Below, in pieces: positions 33,827 to 48,800 of a stretch of 64,000 bases of DNA. Numbering within the stretch: the stretch's first letter is position 1; every line of letters starts with the position of its first letter. The notes under the pieces are model-generated. The model searched no databases and was not told the origin of the DNA. It was given only the letters and a program-made list of their open reading frames with translations. Made by a program: the position numbers and the translations under genes. Location of the stretch: positions 1,674,001 through 1,738,000 of the forward strand of contig NW_024881507.1 in the NCBI RefSeq assembly GCF_019059575.1. Reading direction: 5' to 3'. Origin of the DNA: Amphibalanus amphitrite (Eukaryota; Arthropoda; Thecostraca; Balanomorpha; Balanidae).

Positions 33827-36800
33827 GTGAGGCCGCATTTTTACTGGACAGTCAACAGTCCCGAATACCGGGATAATGAATGATCCTAGGTTGAGACGAC
33901 CCTTAAAAATCAACTTCATTCAACTCTTCAACTTCAACAACTCTAAATATATTAACCCTAGAACGCCTAGGGGGGGGGGTTGTATCAACCCCCCCCCCTG
34001 AGGTTTTTTCGAAGTGCACGCTAAACGGCTTGTCGTAGCGGGCTGAAATTTTCAATATCCTCTGGGGCAACCTTTGCGCATCTTTTGCCGAAAAAAAATT
34101 GATCGGGTCATGTCAGGTCACGGAGTTATGACGTCATAAGAGGTACAGCCTCCGGCCGACAGTTACCAAACGTGTGCGCCGAATCCCTAGGTTTTCTGCC
34201 GGTGATACCCACATTGTTTGATGGATCATGATGAAACTTCCCATGCATGTTGGGGCAAGCATTGGCTATCGTGTGGTGCAAGAAAATTGACCGGGTCAGG
34301 TCAGGTCACGGAGTTATGACGTCACAAGAGGAACAGCGTCCGGTACTATTTTTGAAAAGCGCCCGAACCACTATTTTGCTAATTCTTGTCACCTCAATGG
34401 GAATATGCAGCAATATTAGCTTCTATAGGGAGCAAATGGACCTCCCAAATCCAAAAATACAATCAGATTTCAAAAATTTAAACTTTGATTTTTCGAATTT
34501 CTGCCGCCGACTGTGATCTTGCCGACTTCCGGCGCTCCCAACGCGCCATTTTTAGAGCTAGGGAAACAAAATACATACCAAACGATAGAGAATTGATCAA
34601 GGAACACGATAGTAAAAGTTTCAAGTCGATATCTCCCACCGTTTTGCCGCAATCGTCGCCGAAAGTTGAAAAAAGTCTATTTTTCCGAAAATTTGACCTT
34701 TGACCGGTCAAAAGTAGGTCAAATGTTGACCTAGGACCAAAAAATATACCACCAATCGCGAGATCTCGTTGAGAGCAATCCGTTGGTTTTTTCCGCTAAG
34801 CTCTACGACCTTCCGTTTCGAAACGCCAGGGGGGGGGGTCGTAACAACCCCCCCCCCCCTGGTCGTTCGTGTTATGAGAAATGGCCTGGTCGTGCGAGGG
34901 TTAATATATGTTGAATGTAATATACATATATTGAATGTTTTTATATTTATCTTGCAAGTCAATGTGCTAATACCTAATCATGCAAATCGCTCAGGTGACA
35001 TGAATCGCTATGCAAGGAATCAAATCTTTACCAGCTCGCAGGTTTATCCTTCTTCAAATGCATAGCATGCTGGGGCCTGGGCGCTAGCATTCCATAAATG
35101 CTTCAAATGCCACAGCCTTTGGCAAGATTCGTTAGAGATTATTCGACATCCAATTGCAATATCCATTACGAGTTCGGCAGGAGTACCCTGCCAACCCTGA
35201 TCGGGCTACCATTGAGATCATAACTAACTGATATATAGGGAGCGGCGAATCCAAACGACCTGTCCCCGCCCAGCCGCCGCTGTGGCGGGCCGCCAAACTG
35301 CCGAACATGACCGCGCGCCCCGTCCGGACCGGATGACGACATTGTATGATGGCGTCCCCCGGTCAGTCAGTGCTCCGGTATGGATTAGCTCGACTCAAAA
35401 CGGTGCCGATAGAGACAACCGGGGGAATAAATTGACTGATCTCTGCCTATGGATCATTTATCGTGAAATGTCGAGAGGCTGAAAGGAGGAAGCTTTAGTT
35501 TGTTTACCGAAAAAGTTTACGTTAATTAATGACATCGTTTTTGGCCGCCTTCGTAACAAAGGAAAAGAGGATTTAATAATAAAAAAAAACTGCAAAAATT
35601 TTCGTAAAATCAAAGTTATTTGTGTTTATTACGATAGATTTTTCGTACGGTACCTAAGCCGTTATCCCTATTAAAGTGTGATCTTTTTTTTTTTTACTGA
35701 ATATATCTCATACTGCCGCTAGGATGCCCAACATTCAAACAACCAATTTGTAGATGCAGTTAGGTTCTTTAGTCTGCCACCTCAAGGGCTAATTCACTGA
35801 CAAGCATCTCAGAATTATCCTTCAGCCATTATGCTCTCAATTTAGATACCTGCCTATGGTGTTAGCCGTACGTCCGCACCTACTTAGTTATTCATAGCTG
35901 GGCACCTTCCCCGCTTCATCACACCCCGGGCTTTTCGCCGCCGCCTCAGGCACCATTTAATGAATAAGCGAACACCTCTCCTGGCTCCTGAGTGGCTGAT
36001 GATGAGAGCCATTTGAGAATTAACCCTGGCGGCTCCCAGCGTACGGTCGACGCCGCCTGGTTCACCAAAGGCACAGCCGCGTGGGACCGGAATTCCTGGC
36101 ACTGGGGCGGTTTGTTGAGACCCTCTTGGTCATCTCATGGGCTTCCAGAATGGAGAAAGGAAGACATAAAAGTTCTTTCTTGAAGGCCTGGACGGACTAA
36201 GGTTATGCGCAATAATTTGTTTTCCTTTGATGAAATGCCACCATTTTATCGAGCGGTTGATGAGAGATCTAATCTAGATAGCTCTATGCAATAACATATC
36301 TGCATTGATGGCCCTGCCTGAAATTTCCACCATTATAAGAGACGCTTGAACTTTATCAGTCCCGTTTTAGGACTATAGAGCATTTTCACTTGGAGGAAAA
36401 TCGCCCATTCTGCCTCTCGGTCTGTAAGCGGCTGGCCGTGAACTCCAAATCTGGTCGTGGCTGAGACAGTTCTGGTGGTGATAAATGAACCGCTGTCCGG
36501 CCGTCTGGGCCGTCTGGGCTCCATCCCACAGACTGTTCTGGAAAGTTGACTATTGACTGACAGTGTGATCTCAGCGTCCATGGGCAGCGCCAGGGTAAAA
36601 CTCGGCCATCGCCGGACAAAACTCGGCCATCGCCGGACAGAACGCGGTCGCCAAGAGGCTATGGCAGACCCGCACAGTCGCTCTTTCCCTAGTGCTATTC
36701 TCGGCTACTGTTTGACAGTGATGGCGATTTTCTCGTGAACTGTAAGGCAACAGGCAAGTATCAGAAAGTGGCTTAACAATGACGACGTGAAATTTCCGGT

Positions 36801-39800
36801 ATAGTTAGGGAAGTTGTGGTAGTAAACACGTCTTAGCAGTTTGTGACTTTTAGCTTTGGGTTTGGCTTTGGCTCTAGCTTTAGCTTACTGCTTATGCAAT
36901 ATGCATAGCACTTGGAGATTTTGCGTCATCGGAGCTCTCATTTATGCATGCTGTTATAAAGGACGTCAGAAGCACAGACAAACCGATACCACGAAGGGAA
37001 GAATGGTTGATCAAAATTTGGTTGCAATATACCAAATAAGATGGGAATACCTACATGTAAACTAGAATGTATGTATAGGGTCCGTTATGAATCATGGTGC
37101 TTGTTCGTTTGAAATATATCACGTTGATTTTAAATAAAAAATGTAAGCAACAGGTGCCGTGTCTGCTAACAGTTGAAACTACAATTTATATTGTTTCACT
37201 CACATCCCAGCCGGCCGAGTCATACTTATTACTTACCTTCACGCACTGCTTCGAGCTGTCTCGAACCAGACCCCACCTCGACTGTGTCCGACCCCACTCC
37301 CGCCTCAGCCTCCCTCCCCTTCCCCGACCCCGCCACGGCCCGGGGCCGGTCACGTGACGCGGACACACGACTGGTGTACGGCGGAACAGTATATCTACCC
37401 GGGGCCTCAGCGCGCCGCCAGAGCAGTCCCCGTCAGTGGATTGGCCATTGCCATTGATTGGCCATTGGTGGATTGGTCAGTGTCAGTGGGTATTTTTTTC
37501 CTGTCCGGTTCGACAATGACTGTTTCGTGGCGCTGACCATGCCATCGATGCCGTTGCAGCGATTCGGGTGATTCTGCGGGAAAGGGCCCGCGCTGATCAT
37601 GTCTCTCTTTGTTGCAGCGATCCGGGTGGTGCTTCGGGGGAAGGCCCACGCAGAATGGAAGGTGGTGGTCAGTGGCGACAAACGCACCGTCAAAGACGAC
37701 CAGTACTTCATCGACGAGCGAGCCACCATCTGGGGAAAAGGTAAGGACGCCGCCGCAAGGGAACGGCGTCATATCTGTCTGGGATCGAAATACTGGTTTC
37801 AGCTTGTAACACGATGGAGACGATTAATTCAGCAACATTTTGATGCAAAGCGTACAGAGTGATGTACAGAGAGGCGCAAATCTACATTTTATCGAAGTGA
37901 GAAATTGGTATTTTATTTCTACCAAACCGATGAATCAAGAAAATACTGCGTGACATATCGCTTTATTTTTACCCCTGCGGGTTCTGTAGGTACGTACCTA
38001 AAAGAGGTGATTATTACGAGCGAGCGAGCGCAGCGAGCGAAGCGAGTCTTTTCAATATAACGGAAAAATCTCAGTATGAGCGGCCCGGCCCGGCCTGTAA
38101 CGCTTTTGAGGGGCTTATATCTCAGCAACCGCTGGACCGATTGGCCTGCGGTCTTTTTTGCTGGGTAGCCCCATCCCTTCTACCCCGTAATTGACTACTT
38201 TTGATACATTTCAGTGACCGTCGTGGCACGTGTCACGTGAAAAGTCAAGGGTGTTCAAGCAGTTTTGCAAAAGTAATGATTTTGAGAGGCCCATATCTCA
38301 GCAGCGGCTTGAGCGATAGTCTTGCGGTAATTTTTATAGGGTAGCTGCATACCTTCTACGAAAGGTCGGATACTCTTGATCTATGTCAGTGACCCCCACT
38401 GCACGTGCAAAATACAAAAAGAAGAAGAGGTACCAAATTTGTTCCCATTTCAGTAACTCGGTAATTACTGGGGCGATTTCGCTGAAACTTGGCATACAGG
38501 TAGGCACCCACCAGGCAATGCATTCCCATGTGTTGCGGTTAGGGTGCTACTGCACGTGCGCACGTGCCGGGGGCGTTTCCAGATCTCGAGAACGGCTGGG
38601 CCGATTGCGCTCAAATTTGGTACACGGTTGGGGACCGGTTAGTAGGGTGCCGTGCAAAAGTCATTTTGGTCCCCGTTTGCACGTGCGCACGTGCAGAATG
38701 CCGCTTCCAGATATTAGGAACGGCTGGGCCGATTGCGTTCAAATTTGGCACACCGCTAGCGACCGGTTAGAAGGGTGCTTTGCACAAGCCTGTTGTAAGT
38801 ACCCTCTCGCCCTTCCGCACGTGCAGGGCTCACTATCTCGCTCGCTCGTTCTTCGCCCAAAAGGCGTTTTACTGGTATATAATTGCACACATTTTTTACA
38901 ATGCAATTAGAAACACTTCCCGATGTGTTTGTGACTAACTTTCTAGAATTGGTTTTTTCTTTTGAGTGTATTTGAACCAGCAATAAATCGTGCCATGCAG
39001 TCGTGAATCGTCACGTTCATCATTATTTTTTTGACGAACTACTCGAAGACCTAATGGAACTCATTTGTGAATGGCAATTGATTCCGCTGTGATAACTTTA
39101 GAGACAGAGTTATCTTTTCTCGCGTTCATTAACTATTCAATGGAAAGTTGAAGGGTGTAAGATTAAATGTTTTATGGGAATAGCAGATAAAGTAAGTTTT
39201 ATTTTTACGAATAAACTGTGAATATATTACGGTGCTTGATTGATATATTATTATGATTTCCTTAAAGGTAGTGTGCCACCTTTGAAAGATTTCCCATTTT
39301 ATTTTTCCTAGGATAAGAAGCTTCTGTTTTTACCAAATATCGCAAAAAAAATCAAAAATGGGCCTGGAATAGTGCCTTTTTCGCCTAAAAGTTTTTCGGT
39401 TTTTAGATATGTATAACAACTGTAGTGGGCTCACCTGCAAACAGGCGTCGGGCAACAATCGCGAATGCGGCGCACTTGTGACAATAAGCAAAGGTCATTA
39501 TAGTGTTACGACCATACGACGTACGGGAATGAGTTATCAGCTGTCTAATCGTAGACAACACAATGTCGAGCCTTAAACTGTAAGCCCGTATTGGTATTGT
39601 TTCTTTTATTTGGCTGTCGAACATTATTTATGGTTTGAAATATGATTTTATGTAAAATAATTGATATGAAAAAGCCGTCTTATAAGTTATGACCCCATTT
39701 CACCACACGCAAGTGGCAGAAATGACAATGATCAGCTGACGCATTTTTCTTGGCCGAAGTCAGAGCGCGCGGCGCGACGCACCACGCGTATTTGGAAATT

Positions 39801-42800
39801 CCGACCTCGACGAGCATCAGAAGCCACCTAACAGGCGTGTTCGAAACCGCAGGAGATGATGATGAACGGGTTTATCGAAACTTGATTGGATGAGCATATC
39901 GGTAATAGCGATTTCAGTGTGTGCATTTATTGTTCATAGTGGTGTGAAATGTGGTTGGGGTACGACCGACAACCCGTCGGGGCGAATTTCGCACTGGGGT
40001 ACTCAAAATTTGAAGAATTTAAGACGTTTCCATGAGTTTTGAAGGTATGGATAAGTTCTAAAAATCCGGTTCTCCTTATCTGGGCCATTAACTCCATACG
40101 GTCCAGGAAAGCTGGCACACTACCTTTAAAACAATGGCGACTTTCATAACTGCCTCAGCCATTCCTGGAGTAGTTTCCACAAAGCTACATTTATCATGCC
40201 CCCGTCGGCTCTAGTTCAGCCTAACTGCAATATAACAGTACCTTGATTGTGCGGGCGCCCGTCCTGTGCGTATTCGGCACAACATTAATCTAGCTCTCTC
40301 ATACGAGGCCGAGTAATACACATCTCCTGTCTAGGCCCAACACTCGGATGGCCCACTGGCGTCTCTCTGTTCTGGAGGCGCGTGCGGACGGTAGCGGCGG
40401 CCGGTCCGATTCCCGGATTGGCACGCTGCTGTCTGTTCTGTGCACGTGCTCGCAGTTCTGACCAATCACCGGCGAGCCGCGGCAGTGAGCGGACGTCGAT
40501 TGAACAGGCCGGCTGGCCGGACACGCCCTGACAAACGAGCTCGGCATTCCCGGGGTCCGCCGGATCCGTGAACAGCGGCTATTATGGTACAGAACAGACA
40601 GATATCGAGCCGCGATCGGCATTCGCCCGATTGAAAGAAATGATTAATCGGATGCTATTTACTTTAATTCAACGGCATTGCAGTCAACATAATAGGTTCC
40701 ATTCGGGTGGTGATTGAATCTGAAACTGAATGTCGATAAAACAGAAAACAATCATGTTAGAGACGAAATTATTCGACATGACCTGGCTGGTCTTATTGGC
40801 TGAAACATTTTAATTCGCCCGTATCCCATATAATTTTTCGTTTACCCGTTCACCGCGTACCGACAGGCGACATTGCGGCTCCTTGAAGAAATTAATTCTA
40901 AGTGCCCATGACTGTTCAACTGCATGTCTTCTTTTCTTCCAGCTGCTTTAATTCGGCCGCACCACACGTCACTTGAACATGTGTTCCTTGCTAAGATATC
41001 CCATCTCTAGATGGCCTCACCTCGGGATTAGAAGATGAACCACCCGGAAATTCGCACCATTTGCATGGCAGACGCGGTCATAACGGTCCCTGCGCCTCAG
41101 CCCAGCTCGGTACAGGCCGCGCTCCCAGCAGAGTGAGCAGGTGTCCCCGGGTCGGGTCGGGGCTCATAACGGGACGCAGGGGAGGCGTTTGGGGACGGCT
41201 TGGGTGTCGTCCGGAGACGGCCGGGGGGTCTTCTGGAGACGGCCGGGGTACGTCGAATCCCATTTCACCCCGAACACAGGTGACAGGGAACGTGGAAGGT
41301 GACGCGACACCTCGGCAACAATCATAGGCGGCGGAACGAGGGGGCACCGGGGCACCGTGCCCCCTTTAAGTTTGGCATTTTAACATAAGCCCTATGGGCG
41401 TTGCATGGAAAGAATGGGACCAAAAGTCGGCAGTGCCCCCCCCCCCCCCGAGTAGTAAAGTAATCTTGCCCCCCCCCCCCTTAATTGAAGGTGTTCCGCC
41501 GCCACTGAGCAACAGTGCGACTCACCAGGATAGGTGCGAAAGGAGTCGACGCTGTCTTCAAAATAAAGTTATTGATGATGCGATGGGACGTCGACCCCAG
41601 CTATTGCTATCGACAAAATTCATAAAAGAAACACTGGTATGTATCCAATATTTTGATATTGTTTCCAGAATAAAGCCATCCTGGTGATCAGCCTGGATGC
41701 CATAATCGTTAAAGTAAGCTGATGAATACGCACAGCTGCTAAAAATATCGCAAGTAGATCTAGCAAACCATCTCACGGGGATCAAATAATACCAACAAAA
41801 CCCATTACCGCCACCATACCAGCCAGGGAAAACGGCACTCGATAGCTCGCCGAATCATAGCAAATACTGCCACTTCCCACGCAACTGAACAAATAGTCAA
41901 TGCTTGCGTTGAAAAGTAGACTTAACATTCTTGAACATTGCATTTAGAGACTATAGCAAACAAGCAACCTGCTTTCGATTGTAGCCGTTATTTTATACCC
42001 GCCGGGTATAAGTTATTCCTGCCTGTCGGACATTTTTAACAGCGGCTGTCGGGGAAGTGACAGCGAAGATTCATCCTCTCTTTATTGATGAGTGGCGGTT
42101 TCCGGAAGGACCCAATTTTCTCATCGGTGAACAGCGGTCCCAAAATGGCGTCCTCGGTCGGCGTCGCATATGATCTAGTTCCGTTTTATGATCCCGTTCC
42201 CCGCCCATGTGTAATGTCCTCGGGAGAACATTCAGCTCCGTGATTTGTTCTGAAATGTCGGAAAGGAGAAGTGGCATGATCTTTAGCCTGGAATTTTAGA
42301 GGAGAGAGCCAAAACGAGGCACTATTTTGTTCTTTTTTGATTCATTTAGGTATTATTTCAATTCAGTAAAGTTTCAGCCATATACCATAAACAGTTTGTC
42401 ATTATTGATTCACACAAGTTTAAGATATACGACCCTTTTACCAGTATTAGATAATTTTATTTAATTTTATCTAGATATATTGGAGAGAGAGAGAGCGAGA
42501 GAGAGCGAGAGCGAGAGAGAGAGAGAGAACAGAGGAGGGAGACAGGCGGAGCACCGGCCTGAAAGCGCACTCAGCGGATCCTCACCACTTTGGCGGCGAT
42601 TCAGGCGTCCGATATTCGGCGCAGCCTGCTGACGAACTTTGATAAAGAATCGGAGCTGGCTCAGCACTGGCGGGACAGCGGCTAGAACACGACAACGGCA
42701 GAGAAGCGGCGAAAAATCCGCTCAGCTGCATCCTGCAGCGCGGCACAAGGCTTGGTCCCGAGTCCGACAGCCAACAGCAGAAAACGTTGCCGATATCACA

Positions 42801-45800
42801 TTTGATGTCAAATAGTGAGAAAAAAAACGCATCTAACCACCAAAAGTGCTAGTCTTCTCCAAGTTATTATCCACGGAAATTGTTGTGCATAAAGCTACTT
42901 AAGGAAATGCGATGTTCAGGAGGAGTGGACATGCCATCCTCGACATGCTCTATAATGCTGTTTGTTTTGTGTTTCAGACAAACCGGAGGGGAACGTGCCG
43001 ATTTTGCCACGCGGGTTCCACACGTTTCCATTTCGATTCCAGCTGCCAGAGAGCTCCCTGCCGTGCTCCTTTGAGAGCAAAGCCAGCACCATTCGCTACT
43101 ACATAAAGGTAAGTCCCAACGGGCCAATTGTGCATCATTAGGTATACACGAATTAAATACGCACAGCAGCACACATTAGCGAAAACAGCAAATTCAGTTG
43201 TTTTCATATTAGGGTACCTACGAAACACTGGTAATTACCATGATAATTTAGTAGCTCGACTGAATGTCAAACATTGACCGGACTGGCGGTAACGGATGCG
43301 CTCTAAATCACCGATCAGGTAGCTTGGTGAATGTTTCGGCATTGCCATCGTTCTCGCCGCCAGACTCTGATTTAAGACGCATCCGAGACGAGAAATCGAT
43401 AGGACCGATAGAGTAGATAAATCACGAGCTAAATTGAACGTCCATATCAAGCAGGCCAATGCACGGCCTGCTCATCATCGATGACTGCATGCGGAAATAT
43501 CTCTAGAAGATTCCGTAAAAAAATGCCGTGAAAATCGTCTGGCACCAGCGCTATTATTTTATGATAACATGTTTTCTACTCCATTTTATTAAAAAAATCT
43601 ACAAGATTGGTTGGAAAAGCTGTTTCATGTGTGACAGCCTTCTTATTATTGTTTTAAGCTCAACCTGCAGCCATTCAGGTGTAAGGGCTCTGAAATAGGA
43701 ATTGTGCGCCCTAATACCAACCAAAATAAACCTTGATTGAGCATAGGCATTAGGTAACTGCTTGCTTCCGCGCTATACCAAGTCTGGTCTACCGTCTTTG
43801 GGCTTGATAGAAAAACAGACATTGGACATTTCTTTGACTTCTCTGATATGTGCAGATTTGGTCTTGTTGACAGCCTCAGTTTCTCCCATTGATCCACTGA
43901 TCCAATTTGCGATGCGCTCTGTTTTGTGGCAGCAGTGCTGCGTCCTCTGTGCTTGTAAGAACTCACGGACGCCGACCAGCGGCGCTCCGCGCGCGAGGGG
44001 ACCGGCGCTGGCCTTCCTATGTCAACGAAGCAACGTCACGTAACGACGCGTAACGCCGCATAACGTCACGTAACGACACGTAACAGCGTAACGTCACGTA
44101 ACGCCGCGTAACGGCGGAATGCCATCAACAGGCCGCGCTGACAGGCCAGCGTCACGCGCCTCTGATTTATTAATGAGGCCTCCCCGCCGCCGTAGAAAGC
44201 AGAGGCCGCTCGGGCAGCAATGCAAACGCCAGAGACCGGCTGGGTGCTGACTCTTTACACAGGGACATGCCTGTGCCCTTTGCTCCATGGTGTCTGGGAT
44301 GTGGTGTTTAGGTCATTTCTGCCGCATTCGCAAGGAAAGCAGAGGAAATTTCATTTTATATGTAGTATTGCCCGTTACCGTTCCGTAATGTAAACACAGA
44401 TTGCTCGCAAATGTCCCAAGCTATAGCCTGAAGATATAAATGGACTTGACTTGAATCTCCAGTTAAAATTGCTCTTGTGAACGAAGGGCTGCCTAGTGGC
44501 TAGCGAACGCTGCCAAGTGATCTATTTGGCCACTAGTCCCTCTACAGTCGTGCCTCCTTCACGCGCAGAAATAATGCTGGTGGGTCATCCTAGTGTTCCG
44601 ATCACGATCATTGCAGGCCGCAGAGGTCAAATAAATAGGACGCCAGTGCAACGGCGATGCCGCTGGCGCCATAGACGGAAAATTGCCCAATGCTCTTTGT
44701 TGTTGTGTTCAATCTGCAGTAGCCGCGCTCAGCCAGAGACTTAGAAAATCGCAATAGACGTCAGTGGGAAATACGAGGCCCGCCCTCTGTCGCAATTACT
44801 TTGTTTGAAACAGAGCTTTTACAATGTTTCGTTCTTGTTAAAAAGCTTATTGACAGCGCCTCAGGCTGCGGGCTGGGAGCAAAGAATATGCCAGGTATTA
44901 CAATGGGATGAACGAGAAGCGATTTGCCCTCGCGAAAGCTGTGTTCCACCTTTTATAGATTCTTGTAACATAAAAAGGAGTTTACCAATACCAACGTAAT
45001 CCATGAACTCGACACTAAACTTAGTTCGATGCTTACATAATTACGGAGCATTTCGCCCATTTCGTTGGCTGAAGCTGCCCCCAAGAAGCGCTCCATCTCG
45101 GTCGATATTTTTCGTTTCCCGCTGACTTTGTGTCGTCTCGCCGGAGTTGTAGCGCCAGGCGAAGTTGGTGTGTGTCCTCAGGGCGAGGCGCCTTGGAACG
45201 GACAGCTCGTACCGGATTTATCACTCCGTCTATAACTTCGGCGTGAAATTAATGGCGTCCGCTAACGCTGCCGCACCATAATGTAACAAACTTGCCGGCT
45301 GAGGAATACGGCCGCTGATTCTTCGCCAGCACTCTGAAGATCGCAGGCGGCACCATCTCCTGGCACTTCGTGCATTACATATTCATTCATTAAAGGACAA
45401 AGATGAAGATGAAATATGACTTCAACTGAAGACCATGACAAGCAATTTCCTGTGTGTTATTTTCCCTAAAAATTTATGGTATCATAATCAAATCCTACAA
45501 TAAGCTAAACATCAACGTTTTCACCGAACTTCAGTGGTGTTCGGTGGAATGGCTATTGGGCGGCAGTACCACATTTTACACATGGCATTCCATCGAATAT
45601 AGAAGGCAATGATCACTGGACACTTGGACAGTAAGCAATGGGCACACCAGTCAGCACGGTTCCTATTACCGATAGCTCAGCCTCCACATCCTTTGATAAG
45701 ATGGAGCCTATCAGCTGGGGTGTACTTCAAAGTCCCAAGCCTGATTATATGGCTGAGTTGACTGCATTGAAAACGTCGGAGAGCTATTTTACACTATATT

Positions 45801-48800
45801 GTTATTTTTTTTTTTTTGCCTTAATATAGTATATTTGCCATCAATGTTACCAACAAGATATCGGACACAAAAACATACAATAGCTAATGGTTAAATAATA
45901 AAATGGTTAAATGGTTAAATGGTAAATGGTTAAATGGTTAAATATTGTTAATTGTATATTGGAGCGGAAGCATTGCTTGGGATCGTGCTCTGCATGATAA
46001 GTTTCAATAACTAATTTATCTTTTAAAGTCCGCTGGGTTTCATAATACAGGAAGGGTTATATATATCCTCAGCATTCTTCCAACTATGCTGTCGTCCATA
46101 AACAAATAACGGCTTATTCAGCTGTTGGTCATAAACAGCTGGGCCACTAAAATCCACACCCCATGGAATTAATTTGCCCCATATGTGCAGCCGAGCCCGT
46201 TTTTCGTTGCCCGCCGCTGTGCGCTGAAATGCATTCTACTGCCACATTAGCCCCATGCATAAAGCCATTATGCAAATATACTGCCCCTTTCAATTGTTTA
46301 AAGCATTTCCCTACTTCATGACGACAAAATAATGTTCCTTTATTGCCAGCGCTGGGTTCAGGAGAAATACTGTTTCTGACTTTCTAGGAATATTGTTTTT
46401 GAGGATAGTGAGAGAGGGTTGATGGAAGACTGACGTAACATAAGGTTTAGTGCGTGCATGTGTTTGGGAAGGAGAGGTATCGGTATCATTTAGTGCTCAA
46501 AAGCACGCAAAAGTCACAGGTGCTCACAAAGTAAAATTACAAAATAAAAAACAAAGCAGAAGCACATTAAGGACATGAGAATATTGAACTAAGTCAAGCC
46601 AAGACATTCAGATAGCTTTCCAAGAGTGCCATGGCTTCCCGGAAACACATAAAGTTAGAGTGACGCAGAAACAAGCGACCGACAGCTCACTTAACGCCTT
46701 TCTGGTTACGGAGCGAGCGAAGCGAGCGTAGTCTTTCCTTAGATTAACGGAAATTTCTGAGTATGAGCGGCCGGCCGGCCGTGGTCACGCTTTTGCGAGG
46801 CTTATATCTCAGCAACCACTTGACCGATTTACATGCGGTAATTTTTGTAGGGTAGCTTCATTCCTTCTACCAAGTATTGCACTATTCCCGATGCATGTGG
46901 GTGACCCCTTATGCACGTGTCACGTGCAAAACGAAGAGGTGTCACTTTTGTAATTGTTGCAATATCTCGGTAACTACTGGGCCGATTGCGCTGAGAGTTG
47001 GTATGTCGGTAGGCACCCACTAGGCAATGCATATCCATGTGCCAGAGTTGGGGTGCTGCTGCACGTGCGCACGTGCAGGGGTCGTTTCCAGATCTCGAGA
47101 ACGGCTGGACCGATTGCGCTCAAATTTGGTACACGGTTACGGAGCAGTTAGTAGGGTGCCGTGCACAAGTCAGTTGGGACCCATTTTGCACGTGCGTACG
47201 TGCAGGGTGCCGCTTCCAGATCTCGAGAACGGCTGGGCCGATTGTGCTCAAATTTGGCACATCGTTAGAGACCGGTTAGTAAGGTGCCGTGCACAAGTCA
47301 GTTGGAGGTACCCCCTCGCAATTTCGCACGTGCAAGGCCCACCCTCTCGCTCGCTCCGTTAGTCGCCACAAAAGGCGTTATACTGGTAGTGTGCCAGTTA
47401 TAGCGGCAATCCGGGTTAGCCTGTGAACCGGAGTCGAAACTTCTTAACATGCTCGCTGCTCTAGGTAGTTCATCGTTTCTTGCTTCATTGTCCGGAACTG
47501 AAGCATAGGCTGCTTCCATCTCAGGTCCACAAACGCGGCCACTTCTTGAAATATGTAAAAACTCGCCGGATAATTGTTCAACTTTCGAATAAATGACACC
47601 AGGAGAAACAGCGTGGCGCGTGCAAACATTTACCAAATGAAATTGCTCGAACTCACAGCGCTAAGCAATTCAAAACGAATTAACTCTCCAGCTCGTGTGT
47701 TTCATAGCATGAATCCTAAACTTTGGCCGCGATCAGCTCTGAGTTGGTGGTGATTTAAGTTGCCGGAGCGTCGGACGGGCGCCCCCCCCCCCCCCTGCGC
47801 CGCCTCCGCCACCAGCCGGGCCTGAGCCCACCCCGGCCCAGACAGGCGATCCGGGCCGAGCCGAGTCCGTGTAGCGATATAGCGAGAAGGTGGCGTCGCC
47901 GCCGGGCCAGCGCTGCCTCGAGCGGCTGTGTGTGGGAAGCCGGGTGGGCGCGGGACCTCTGCGAGCCGCCGGCGCGAGCCGACTGACCGGTCGCCGCGCC
48001 GCCGGCCGCCCTGCCACATTGATCCGTTTCTTGGCCGGCCTCGGGTACGGAGATGACGGTCCGACGCCGCCGGTCGACCGCGCACTGTCCGCCGACAGCC
48101 CAATAAAACGGCCAGGCGTGGCTTATGAGACACTTCGGAATCAATTGCTCCGTGATCCGTTGGCAGCTGCCGGCCGCGCTCCAGTTTTTCCTTCGTAAAC
48201 CAGAAGTTGTGCGGCCAACTGGCAGAGCAGATAGGTACTGCTTGCACCGGAAGTGCATTACTGTTCAGTCTTCCATCGTCTCAAGCCGCGAAAGTTGGCC
48301 CCCACAGCAATATTTTTAAGCACACGAACTTTTCTTTAGCTACATAAACAAGTGAAGTGTAAGCCAAATACAAACTAAGAAGGCTGGTGTCATAATTTTA
48401 TAGCTACATCACGGCGATATTCGCCATTCCTGCTCTCACAAAGCAATGAGCCTTCCCTGACCCCATGAAGCATCAGCCTCCAATGAGTTCCGTGACTCGT
48501 CAGTGCTCCATTTGTGACTCTTACGAGTCGTTCCATGTAACCCGGCACTGCACGCCGACCATGCAGAACATGCGGCGGGCGTCCCACAATGCAGCTGGCC
48601 TCGCCTGCCGCGCCGCGCCGGATAGATACAGTATTGATTGGGACGGGACGGCTTAACGAACCACATCGATTCCCAGCAGGGCGGATGTTGTCAAAGTCAG
48701 CGGTCGGTCCACTGATGCAGACGCCGTGGTGGCTGACAGATGCACAGCGAGGCGGAAGAGATACTAATGGAAAATTTAAATCACTGCATGACAAATATTT

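Noticed and set aside
38383-38910. 175-aa frame in family D copy 1
   Set aside because: It translates the 120-bp mobile-element units. Similar frames appear at 47027-47362 only because the repeat recurs.
47700-48260. Minus-strand frames of 160-180 aa in a GC-rich block of intron 3
   Set aside because: Composition-driven, overlapping in several frames, interrupted by a C-run, and with no recognisable domain or splice context.
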